From: Cucumis sativus
Taxonomy: Eukaryota > Streptophyta > Magnoliopsida > Cucurbitales > Cucurbitaceae
Length of the DNA: 64,000 nt
Assembly (NCBI RefSeq): GCF_000004075.3
Contig: NC_026655.2
Span: forward strand, 2,976,001 to 3,040,000
Direction: 5' to 3'
Both the position numbers and the translations under genes were made by a program. Shown in pieces: positions 25,077 to 36,000 of this stretch (position 1 is the stretch's first letter; each line of letters begins with the position of its first letter). The notes below the pieces were generated by a model, which ran no database searches, had not been told where the DNA came from, and saw only the letters and a program-made list of their open reading frames with translations.

Positions 25077-27237
25077 TACAGATATCCACAGGATGAGGGT
25101 GGGGCCAAGGATGCCACTCCTCGTCCCCACCCCCTATCTCATTCCCCATCCACAAATTTTCCCACAGGAAGTGGGGTAGGGATTCCCTGTAGGGATTACG
25201 TAGGATCGCACTACAAGAAATGAAAAGAATCCTGATGTTAGAAAAAACGCCGACGAAAGGTTCGTCGGTGTTGACCACTTATCGTCAATGCAAGCAACGT
25301 TGCGTCGATGAAAGAGATCTTTTGCGACATATAAGAACCAGACATCAGGAAATGTTTAAAATTTAATTTAATATGTACACTTTCTCCGACATGCGACGAA
25401 TAGTTTTCAGGAAAAGTTTAAATAATAATTCAATGTTTAAACTTTCCCTGGCATCTATCTGCCACACATCGAGGAAAGTGAAAATCGTAACGACAAATTT
25501 CCACTTTTCCCCACGTGTGCCTGATAGACGTCAGAGAAAGTTTGAACATTGAATTATTATTTGAACTTTTTCCAACGTCTACCTGCCACACGTTGAAAAA
25601 AGTGAAAATCGTAACAACAATTTTTTACTTTTCTCGACGTGTGGTAGGTACACGTCGGAAAAAGTTTAAATAATGAATTATTATTTACACTTTCTCCGAT
25701 GTCTACCAGCCACATGTCGGGGAAAGTGGAAATCGTAACGATAAATTTTTACTTTTTCCGACATGTGAACTTTCTCTGACGTGTGGCAAGTAGACGTTGA
25801 AAAAAGTTTAAATAACGAATTATTATTTACACTTTTCCCGACGTGCTCCCTGCCTCACGTCAGAGAAAGTGTATGTATTGAAGTAACAAAGGTCATCTTT
25901 CCCTGACGTGTGGCAGGAGACATGTCGGAAAAAGTGTAAATAATAATTCATTATTTAAACTTTTGCTGACGTATTTACTACATACGTTGAGAAAAGGGAC
26001 CTTTTCCTGATGTTTTTGAAGACGTCAAAGAAAGTTCACACTATTTCTTTTCCCTTCAACAGAGAACTGAATTCCACTACAACAAGTCATAGTTCTCCCG
26101 ACGTTGGAGTGCGTCGAAAAAGATTCTAAAAGACGTCGAGAGATGGTCTCCAATGCAACACGTCGAGAGTGCCCTTTCCCCAACGTTCATTATGCTAACG
26201 ACATAACGGTGTCGGGAACATGTGGCTCGCCCGACGCACAACTTAACGCCGGGAGAAGTGTTTTCTCGATGTGGCGTCGTGCAAGCTTTCCCCAATGCAT
26301 ATAAAATGGTGTCGGGGAAAGGCTTATTTTCTACGCAAACAATGGTCGGGAATAATTTGAATTTTTTTTTCTCATTTAAGTTTCTATTAAATTTCAATCC
26401 AATTTAATTCAATTAAAACTAAACAACCAAAGTTAATAATTGAATATAATGGCAAATCGAAATTGTATTATAATTAAATAAACGTTTCATTGTTTTCTAG
26501 CGAACTAAAGACGAGCCTTGAACACGCTAACTGCATGATTGCAGAACACTGCCTGAGGGAGGAGGAGTGAGATCAACAAATGGAGGAGATGAAGAAGATG
26601 ATCGAGGAAATGAGTCAGGCATAGAAAGGTCCATGATCACTTGAGGTATGTACTTTTCAATATTTAATTTGTTTAATTTTGCATATGTGATATTCTACTT
26701 TACTTTTATGTCATTTGTAGGTTTGACGTCCGTAGCTAGAGCACTAGAGCATAATATAGCTTTCGGTTTTTTTTTTTATTAATGTAATTATTTTTGTATT
26801 GAACATATTTCGTGTATATTGTTTGTAATTAATTAAAATATTTTCATTTTCATAATTTGCTATAAATTTTGTCATGTCTGTGTTTAGGTAAATTAACTAA
26901 AACAATAATTACATAAAGACAAAAGAAATATAATAGAATTAATAATAAATTAGCTAAACAAAAAAATAATATTAAAAGCCTTTCCCGACGCACTTCTCAC
27001 GTCGGGAAAGCCTTTCCCAACCTACGTTGACAAACATTTCTCTATCGTTGACGTGATCTGCGTCGACGAACATTTCTCTGTCGTTGACGTGATCTGCGTC
27101 GAGGAAAGTATCCCCAACGTGCTTTCCTTGACGTGTGGCTGCGGCGAGGAAGACCCTATTTCTTGTAGTGTCGGGTTCCTTATGGAAAATATTTTCCACT
27201 TTCGAGGAGAGTCCTGCGGGTTAAACGAATATCTCTA
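25077..27237. mobile_element. hAT-like MITE (about 196 bp of own sequence) split by a CACTA element
   Basis: It is flanked by a perfect 8-bp duplication GTTAGTAG (25069-25076 and 27238-27245). Its ends TACAGATATCC and, inverted, TAGAGATATTC agree well. Own sequence is 25077-25208 and 27171-27237, rich in GGGG/CCCC words. The undisturbed second repeat copy reads GGTTAGTACGTAGG at the matching place, which supports an insertion here. Superfamily is called from the 8-bp duplication and terminal repeats. Confidence 0.75.
25209..27170 (+). mobile_element. CACTA (En/Spm) element, non-autonomous, 1,962 bp
   Basis: It begins CACTACAAGAAAT and ends ATTTCTTGTAGTG, a 13-bp perfect terminal inverted repeat. 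It is flanked by the 3-bp duplication TCG (25206-25208 and 27171-27173). Both are diagnostic of CACTA elements. Subterminal regions are dense arrays of short inverted modules (CCGACGT/ACGTCGG, TTTAAATAATGAATTATTATTT), with units of about 120 bp at 25340-26060. A small non-repeated patch at 26500-26640 reads HANCMIAEHCLREEE, then QQMEEMKKMIEEMSQ, like the coiled-coil tail of plant transposases, broken by stops. A second CACTACAA at 26075 may mark an inner or earlier end. No intact transposase is present. Confidence 0.9.
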
Positions 27238-27700
27238 GTTAGTAGATAGGTTGTTTCTTTAAGGATTGGATCCAAGTCTTGAACAAGGGCCTCGATACCC
27301 TCTTATTGGCTCAAGAGAGATTCAGTTTATAAAGTTAGACGTTAAACTCATTGTTCAATAGTGGATCAGTGATACTTAAGGAGCAAGATGTAACCTTGAG
27401 GGTAAAACGGTGCTTTGACCGACCCCGTTGAGATTACGTACAACTTGTGAAGAATTAACTTACTAATCATGGTTATATCAGATGGAAAAAATATATATCT
27501 ATAGTGAAAGGAGTGCAACTACAAGACTTTAGTGAAATGACCCGTTAGTTAATGAACGTTGATTAGCTTGATTTAAAAAGGTTTAGCTGGTTAATCTTGG
27601 ATTGATGGAGCCTATGATTTATAGGTTCCTTAGGTTTTTCCTGCTCGTTTATATGAAATTAACTTATTAGAGTATGTTGGATTAATTCTCCATACACCTA

Positions 27701-29058
27701 CTTAATTAAAATATTTATAGAATTCTCCTGGGTTCGTATAACTCTCAAACTTAAATAATGAAACCTATGCATATTAACCCCCATATTTTATCAATCCATG
27801 AAACTCTACTAAAATTCTCTTACATTAACCTACTTAATTAACTCTTAACCAATATCTATCACTTATCTAGAAACTAGAATCCCCTTTCCTGAAAGACAAC
27901 ATATAACAAAGTGAAATTTTGTATCAATGTGCTTGCTACAACATGGAACAGTAGATTTTTTGTTAAAGAAATATTTACTATTGCATCCTCTTGCAACATT
28001 CTATTTCTCCCGAACAGATTCTTTAGCCAAATTGCACGTTAAACACACGAATCTACAACAACAAATTCTGCCTCACAAGTAAATATGTTTATTTTAAAAA
28101 ATGCTTTAACATTTCTCAAAATATCCCCCTTTTTTTTACCTAAAATGTAGGAGAAAAGAGAAATTAGAAGATTTGGTTAAGTAAGAGAAGAAGAAAACAT
28201 TATCTAAGTGCCGAGATTAAGCAAATATTATTATGTAGAATAATGAGGAACAAGAAATGCTGAAAATGAGAATTCAAGATTGGGCCCAGATTAAGCGAGG
28301 ATGAGAAAAGGAGAGAAGAATGAAGAGGAAAGAAGTTGGTTTGATGAAAAGGCAATGCAAGGGGGTTGGCATTGACAGATTAATGTCAATAGGTATATGC
28401 GTTTGTGTTCGAGTGCAGGAAGGTGATGGAAGTTTGGATGCAACAATAATGGAATAAATATGTTATCTTGATTGATGGTGTGAACTGTGGGAAGGGAAGA
28501 GGCAATACACATTTTTATCTTTACGAACAGCAGCACTGAACTCCTCTTTCTCCTCCCTTTTCCCAAACCTCCTTGGGGCCTGATGGCCATAGTGTAAGAC
28601 TTAACAAAATGACCGAGTCATACATACTCCCCCAAGGATTCTGTCGCCTTCCCTTCCCTTGTCTCTACCATCTCTACCATCTATTGAGATGAATACCAAT
28701 TATAGTTTCACTTTCATACTTATCTTCCAAACTTTGCACACACAGTCCGGAAACCAAGCCGAACCACATTACTACGGTTCAGTTCGTTTTGAACCAATAA
28801 ATCAGTTTGGTTCGGTTTTGGAAACTGAACCGTTTCCACCCCTAAAAGAAACATGAACTGAAAACGATATAACTGGAAAAAGGTAACTCTCGTGGTCTCA
28901 CGCATTCATCATCTTCTCAAACAGAGTACTTGGAACAAAGATACATTTCATCTCATTACAAGGCTTGAACATCCATGCGTACAAGGATGCTTATTATTCA
29001 ACGTTCACCAGTACAAACTGAGGTTACAGAAGACTCAACAAAGAGCCCCAAGGGGCTC
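27701..29058. other. Intergenic DNA before the SOD 3' end
   Basis: No gene is seen. At about 28745-28850 a run of GGTTCGG/CCGAACC-type words ending CCACCCCTA on the plus strand looks like a fragment of a second hAT-type MITE. No target duplication was identified. Downstream of 28860 the DNA probably includes the SOD 3' UTR. Confidence 0.45.
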
Positions 29059-31919
29059 TTAACGACTCTCAACCAGGGGAGCTTCTTTTGCAAAAATGTC
29101 GCCAGCATATTTCCAATTTATAACCTTCCAAATGTTCTTCAGATAGTCTGGTCTGACATTTTTGTACTACACCATGAAAATGTTCAAAACACTAAGCAAA
29201 CAGCAAAATAATCATCTAATGGCTGCAGGCCAAGTAAGAACGTATATCACACTGTAGCTTATCAATATGTGCATGCATCTTTAGCATTATCACCAAACTC
29301 CCACCCACATCATGGATCATTACCAGGTAACCCAACCGCACTACATGATCTTATCCAGATAGACACTCGGAAAAAGCAAAAGCAAATCATACTCCCAATG
29401 GGTTGAAAATGGAAAACATTTACCTGCAAATAATATGCATGTTCCCAAACATCAATCCCAAGCAGAGGCACTAAAGCAGATCCTTTTGTCACAAGTGGAT
29501 CCTGAAAAGAGTTGCATCACCCACATGACTTGCAAATTTCAATCACTTATAAATATAATTCAAAATGCACTTTTGTTCTCCTAGATTTGATGTTAGTGCC
29601 TATTTGGTCCATAAATACTTCTAAATGATCCATAAATTAATTTTACCGTGAGTTAGACTAACAAATAATCGACAAGGCATATTGAATTGGTAAATTTTCA
29701 TCGAGGTGACATTAATTACTATTTTTTGTTTTATTATTATTGAACTAGGCAGTGAAATTTTCTACTTTCTATTACTATTATTATTTTTTGCTTTCTCATC
29801 CCTTCTCTTCTTCACTCCCCACCATCTCTCTAAAACCACGGTTTTTTTTTTTTTTTTTTTCAGAAACCTTCATAGTTCATAGAAAGCAAAGCTCACTTCT
29901 AATTTGTAAAATGTTGATGAACCCTAAGTTTTCTTTTCCTTTTTTCTATTTTTATTTTAGGAAGAACCCTAAGTCAGTTTCCCACATCTTCTTCTACGAT
30001 TTCGTTGCCCATTTTGCTCACATCTTCTTAGATTTCTTCCGCCCAATGCACAATCACCCAGTTGCCTATATCTTCTTGAATATTGTTCAAGTTGGGTCAT
30101 TCATACAAGTGGGTACGTTTAAGGGGTGAGTGAGAAGCACAAGCTCTATAATAAAACTAAATTAGTAATTTATGCTCCATGAACATGACATTTGAATTTG
30201 AGGGAGAAGCACAAGCTCTATCAAAATATGAAGCTACAATGGTTGTTTCAAGAATTTCAAATCTGAAAAAAAAAGGGTTCATTTTACAAATTGAATGTGA
30301 TTTTTGCTTTGTGAGAAAGTTTCTACAAAAACCTTGGTTTTAGAGAGATAGAGGGGAGTGAGAAAAGAAGAAGGGAGGAGAGAAATAGAAAGAGACAGGG
30401 AAATTTCTCAAACAGAGAGAGAAGGCAAAAAATAGAAAGTAGAAAATTCAAGTGTAACTAAAAATAATAACAATAAATAAGTAAAAGAATGTCAGCTTAT
30501 TTGACATTGTCAATTCAATATGCCATGTCATTTTTCCACTTCTAATTTTCTAAACCTTGGGAACTAAAGTGTTCATTTTTAAATTTTAGGAACCAAATAA
30601 ACACTATCCTCAATTTCCAGAGACTAAAAGTGCATTTTACCCAAAATTCTACATGCCAATTATACGTGTATGTATGATACAAAAAAACTTTCATTGAACA
30701 AAAATGGAAGAATACAGAAGCATACAAAAACCAAACCCTCAAAAAAGGAGGACTCTCTACAAAAAAAAAAAAAGAACTCCATCTATGCAAAATCATGTCA
30801 ATTGAATAATTACAAAAGATCTTTGAACATGAAAACGAACCAGAGACCAAATTTCTCTAACATTCCTCTCAACCACCATAAACATCCTACTATTCCTCTT
30901 ATCCCACAACACCCATGACAATAATAACAAGGTAGAGTAAGGCGAAATAATTGGGCAACTAAATACAACTTAAGGAACATGGATATGGCTTTTAAGCAAA
31001 TAAACTTGGAGATATACCTGATTGGCCGTGGTTTCAACAGATAGCTTCTTCAGTTCTTTATTCAGAGCAAGCCACTAGAAAGAACTCGAAAAAGCTTCAG
31101 TTAAACGTCTTCTGTATATTAAGGGGCAGACAAAAGAAAAGAAAAAAGCAAATAAATAGGAGGAGAACATACCACCCATCCAGAGCCCTGTAAAGCAGTA
31201 CCTTCTGCATTGACTCTCTGAATCAAGGCTTCAAGAGAACCGAACTCAGAGTCGATTGCCCATCCTAGAGATCCCTTTGGAGGCTCACCACCCCCTTCCT
31301 GCAAATATATTAAAGAAGAGAATGGATAGACTGAAACCTCTTCGAATCAGAGTCGTAAGGATTGAAACTTACATGAATTGGGGCCAGATTATTCCAAAAA
31401 ATCGAATGATTAATGTGACCTTAAAAAGAAAAGGATCAGTTAACCAGTTGAGAAATGATATATATATACACACACACACACAAACACATATCTTTTAATC
31501 TACTCAACGAGCGTCGAACGATTTCCCAATTGAGTGACTCGATCTGATTTGATGTATTATACAAATGAGAAAGAATAACTCATATGGAAGTCTGAAAATC
31601 AAAAGAAGTTCATAAATAAAAGAAAACCTCCGCCATTGAATTTGATGGCACTCTGCAATTTGACTACGGTGGAGGTGTGGCCTTTGTTGATGGCCTCGTG
31701 AAGTTGCTCAAGAGCCTTGTTGTAGTTGGTGATGTAGGCTTGATGATGCTTCTGATGATGAAGCTGCATAATTTCGGCGTTGATGACGGGCTCAAGAGCG
31801 CCATAGTCGTAAGGAAGGTCGGGCAAGGAGAAGGTCTGCAGGCCGCGGAGATGTCCAGACCCTAACCCTCCAGAAATTGTTGGAATTAGGTTTTTCCTGC
31901 CTAGAATTCGAAGCGCCAT
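29059..31919 (-). CDS. MSD1: Mitochondrial manganese superoxide dismutase, 6 exons
   Basis: Exons on the minus strand: 31919-31628, 31419-31373, 31298-31173, 31074-31018, 29501-29424, 29166-29059. They join in phase to 708 nt, 235 residues. The enzyme converts superoxide to H2O2 and O2 in the mitochondrial matrix. Residues 1 to about 28 ([14 protein letters not shown]..., basic and Ser/Gly-rich) look like a mitochondrial presequence; the mature part starts near [15 protein letters not shown]. Metal ligands by homology are His54 in LHHQKHH, the His in NHSIFW, and Asp and His in DVWEHAYY. The reading frame stays open upstream with two more ATGs at 31958 and 31940 ([13 protein letters not shown] before MALRIL), so a 13-residue N-terminal extension is possible; I chose the start matching other plant MnSODs. 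Intron 4 (29502-31017) holds two transposon remnants. Confidence 0.94.
29562..30638. mobile_element. Long terminal-inverted-repeat element in SOD intron 4 (MULE-like)
   Basis: The left end AAAATGCACTTTTGTTCTCC and onward to TTAGTGCCTATTTGGTCC is the inverse of the right end GGAACCAAATAAACACTATC through AAAAGTGCATTTT. This gives terminal inverted repeats of roughly 50 bp with some mismatches. The interior is non-coding apart from a low-complexity 125-residue frame (29752-30129) that I do not accept. No clean target duplication was found. Mutator-like is a guess from the length of the repeats. Confidence 0.6.
30660..30960 (-). mobile_element. LINE (L1-type) ORF2 3'-end fragment in SOD intron 4
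   Basis: On the minus strand, short conceptual segments [23 protein letters not shown] and, one frame over, [15 protein letters not shown] match the C-terminal signature of plant LINE reverse-transcriptase proteins. Frames are broken. Only the tail of the element remains. Confidence 0.65.
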
Positions 31920-31959
31920 TGTCGATAATCTCTCACACATACGCAAGGAGTTTTCCAAC

Positions 31960-33007
31960 TAAAAGGTCGGAATTCGCAAGATTTCAATTAAAATTACCCT
32001 GATTCCAAAGTTACCCTCAATCAAAATAGAGAAGAGCCAAGGAAAAATGAATGAAGACAAACTTTCATATAGATGATAGGCCTCGAGATGGAAGCTTTGG
32101 GGAGCACGTGAGACCAATAGCCCCAAGTTTAACTTTCAAGAAAATGGTCAAATTCTACACCATAATTACGGTTCATAAACGACTTTTTGGAATCTAGTTT
32201 TTGGCCCCATGTTTTCAAAATAACCAACTAAGTTCCCTCTACTTTTTGTCTTTTGCACTCAGAAATGAGAATGCGTTCTGTTTTTGCACTGAAAAATGAG
32301 AATGTGTTGGATCGTTCTTCAATTGAAGGATAATGCCATTATAGAAATGAAAATTTTGCTTCTTCGGAACTCTGCTTCGGATTCATCATCTTTAATTAGT
32401 TGAACAAAATTGTGAAATTTATTTTTATTTAATTTTCAAAAAATTAAATGCTCAAAGTTCAAATTTCTATAAGTTTGGAAGTTTGAAAGCTTACTTTTAA
32501 AAAGTTGTACGGGTTTGAGAGTTCTAATTTCCATAATGTTTTGAAGTCCAATTTTTACAACTAAACTCAATAGCAACTGCCAACCATAGTTTAGGAGTGG
32601 TTTTTGCAAATTAGTGGCAATTCACCTTTCCTTGCCTCATTTGGTGGGGGCATCCGGATCGAGCATTGACAAATAAGGAACTAATATAGCTATAATTACC
32701 AAAATTTGAAATTTATGAAATATTGTTTCCAAGATGTTGTAAAACAGTGTATGTTCTCGGATGTTCAAATATTTGATATGCATCAAATAATCAGACAGAA
32801 TCATTACTTTAACAATATTCATCTGCTAAAGGAGAAAGAGTTTCCTCTACCTCTCTAATTTTTATACTTCAATAGGTGTCGCACTCTTGATACACAGCAA
32901 TCAGCATAAGAAGGTGGTCTTGCCAGCAATCTCTTCATTGCTGGGGTATAACTTGACCCACCGATTTGGGCTAACAACAAAATTCGTCAGCAAAGACGGC
33001 GAACCCC
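31960..33007. other. Spacer between SOD start and UXT 3' end
   Basis: The SOD promoter and leader, and the UXT 3' UTR, should lie here. No other gene and no clear core promoter element were recognised. Confidence 0.5.
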
Positions 33008-36000
33008 TTATGCATGCAGGTCCTTGTTTGAACTCCACGCTGGAGCTTTAGGCCCCACACTGTCCCCTAAGATTGCCGCTCCATTTTCAACACTTATTAG
33101 GGGATCGGATTCATTTTCCTTCGCCTACAAATAACATGTAGACTGTTTCAGTTCCATGGCGAAAGAGCAAGAGATAACATGTCGGTCAATTGCAGAACTA
33201 CTAAATGGTACCTGGGATAGCTGTGCTGAGGATACTTCATTAGATTTCTGTTGGCTCTCAAGGGTGCAATAATAGGAATAGAGAACCATTCCAACTATGG
33301 CAACCAAGATTCCTAAAATGTTCCGCCAGCTAAATGGATCGTGAAGCAGCACATACCCAAAGGCCAATACTAAACATGTTTTTAGATGTCCTAGGACCTG
33401 ATACGTAACTGCAGAAGTTTTTCCAATAACTAGAAACGTACTGAAGTTGACTGAGACAGAAATAAGGCAGGATAGTACAATAAAGAACTGTACACAGAAG
33501 CACAAAAACAATTTATGTCAGAATTAATATATTTAGTTAGGAAGTGAGAAGAAGATAGGGATCAGTAGGGAGCTCAGTTATTCAAATCTCACCAGCACTT
33601 GAGGAGTGTATTTGAAAGCAAAAACATTTAGATCAGTTAGACACCAATCCAGAAATGGGCCTGCGATGAACAGAGTTAATGCCTGATAAGGACAAGACTG
33701 GTACAGAAGTTGTGTTGAAGAAACTTTGAACTTCTTCTGAATGGTGTTTGTCATCTACGTTTAACTGGTCAAGGTCTTAAACAGAAAGGGAGAAGTGCAG
33801 GAAAAAAATAAGCTCGGCAAGATCTAAAAAGATGCTAGCAACTAAATCATATGCTTGCTAATAACAATAAACAATAAATCAAACAACAAATAACTGGTTA
33901 AACAAATAGGTCTGCTGGCCTTGTGAAAGACACTCTCTCCACTCTGCAACTAAATAATCGATCGCGAGGACGAGAAAGAATGCAAATTAAATCAATGCTT
34001 CCAGCAAGACATGCTTGAGCCCGAACATGAAAGCCACTCATCAAAAGGCATTCAAACAAGAGTAAAAGTAACTCAGCTTAGGATACAATCTGTGCAACAC
34101 ATGTGGTAAGAACTGCGAGCAGAGACAAGAAAGATCCCAGAGCATTTAATTGTAGATCCGTCACAGTTGCAATCCCAACACCCAGGAGGAGGATCATGAG
34201 TGAAAACTGGATACTTTTACTGCAACAGTAGTATAAATGTGAATATACTGCCAGGGAGTATATTTAGACAGGACAGGTTAATAACAACCAAATACGTATA
34301 CATTTGCAGCTAAACCACCCATCTGATAAAATATAATTCAAAACTAAAAACATCATCATTTAAAGCACTCACAATTTGACCAACCTATAGAATTTAGATG
34401 AAATGTCAATATGAACTTAACTCAATTAGCACCTGTATGTACCTGAAGACAAGAGGTCTCAGGTTCAATTCCCCCACCCCTAAGTTGTATGAAACCTTAA
34501 AAAAAATATATATATAGCTGAAATTATTGTAGAAGTCACACAATACATCAATACTTGGGATCCGTCTAAGTGGGTTATCTTGGCATTAACATGGTTTATT
34601 TACTGGTCCCATTAAATCTGTCCAGCGCCTATGCAGTAGTTCAAGAAAACTAGAACGAATAGTTTGGAGAAACTTTTACGTACAAACCCTTCGAAGCTGA
34701 ATGTGAAACCTTCTTTTAAGTAAACTAAATGGAGATTTTAATTGAATCCATCAGTCCTTTTTCTTCATTTAACATTTGTCCTTTTGTCAGCAGTGTCCTT
34801 GAAGTACCCTACTCTCTACTGTTGTTCCTTCCATTACAAGCTTTCTTTGCTTATTTGAGGGAGAAAACCATTAGAAAGAGGTAAAAATTGGAGGAATAAG
34901 TAACAGAATCCTATCTTGAGGTAAAGTGAAGTTACCAAAAGTTTCTGGATGAGAAATATTTTTTTTGAGGAGTTTGGCCCAAGGAGTTGGAGTGAAGTAG
35001 AACTCCATTTCTTGTTTGGTTTAAGGAGTTTGTGGGCTCACAACTAGAAAACATCAGTTTTATACTTTATTAACTCCTTACACTGTGGATTAGAGACTTC
35101 ATAACTCCCTAGACTTTACAATTTCATTCCTTGCTCCCACCACCCTAGGTTGTTTCTAGAATCCAGTCAAACAACATTTCCAACTTTATCCTGCTTTCAT
35201 AGTTTTCATCAGGAAACCAGTATGATTAAGCTCTAGCCTCTAAAATTTTACTGAAAGTTAGAGAATTTTTAAAGAAATAACCGTGTACTTTACAAATTAA
35301 TTGCATAAAATGGTTCCAGAAGAGTGGTAAGAATATATTGGGTATGATCCTCGTGATTTCACAAAATATGACAGTGGAGCAAGTTGGTAGCACATGTTAG
35401 AGGCTAGAGCTTTCCCATTATACATAGTGTTGAATAAAATTTCTACTGGAGCAGCGCCACAGTAGTTCTGTCTTCATCTTCCTCTGTCTGGGCAGGGCCC
35501 TCATTCAATTCTTGAATCCTGACAATTTCTTTAAGCAACACAATCTCATTTGTACACATTTTCCATTCTCAGCTTAATCATTACAGCATAAGATGATGCT
35601 TCACAGAGGAAGAAGATAGAATATATATCAAGGAACAAGGCAAAGACATTGGGGAATACCAAATCTCAACCCTAAATCCTGAATAAATACCTTCAGTCCT
35701 CAAGAGGAGTGATCTAATTACACTACATTATTGATGCAGATGTGAATATGCTGAAAAACCAAAGCACATCACTGATATGTTACAACTTGAGGTTCCTCTT
35801 TTATTTAGTTGTTTTTTTTAGATAAGAAGCAATTTCATTGGCAATATGAAATTGTGAGGGGAAAGAAAGAAACTCCAATCCAAAGGAGATTACTGAAGGG
35901 ATTATAAACCAACACAATGCGTATTGAACCTATAACCAATAATTGCAACTTTGCCTAAGCACTTGAATAATTCAAGTTACAAGTAAATAATGATGTAACT

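Larger units (their letters stand above)
24545..27700 (+). repeat. Dispersed repeat copy 1 (likely retroelement 3' interior), interrupted
   Basis: The segments 24545-25076 and 27238-27700 align in order with 45580-46540. Shared words include GACATGAAA, CTTTTACGTTATAACA, TAGCTGGRGACATAGGATGC, CAAGTCTTGAACAAGGGCC, GAGCAAGATGTA, AGTGCAACT and CGAGACTTTAGTG. There is no coding frame. The region between the two segments is an insertion absent from the second copy. The family resembles the non-coding 3' interior of plant LTR elements, but that is inference from memory. Confidence 0.75.

Noticed and set aside
25340..26060. Regularly spaced repeats considered as a CRISPR array
   Set aside because: The context is a plant CACTA transposon. 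Units are inverted and diverged, with no conserved spacer structure.
26077..26397. Overlapping open frames on both strands near 26.1-26.4 kb
   Set aside because: They fall in palindromic CACTA subterminal repeats and lack codon-like constraint.
29752..30129. 125-residue Phe/Tyr-rich open frame in SOD intron 4
   Set aside because: Low complexity, inside a transposon remnant within an intron.
34424..34475. Possible tRNA gene
   Set aside because: A and B boxes are present, but the acceptor stem does not pair and an A-rich tail follows. A SINE head fits better.
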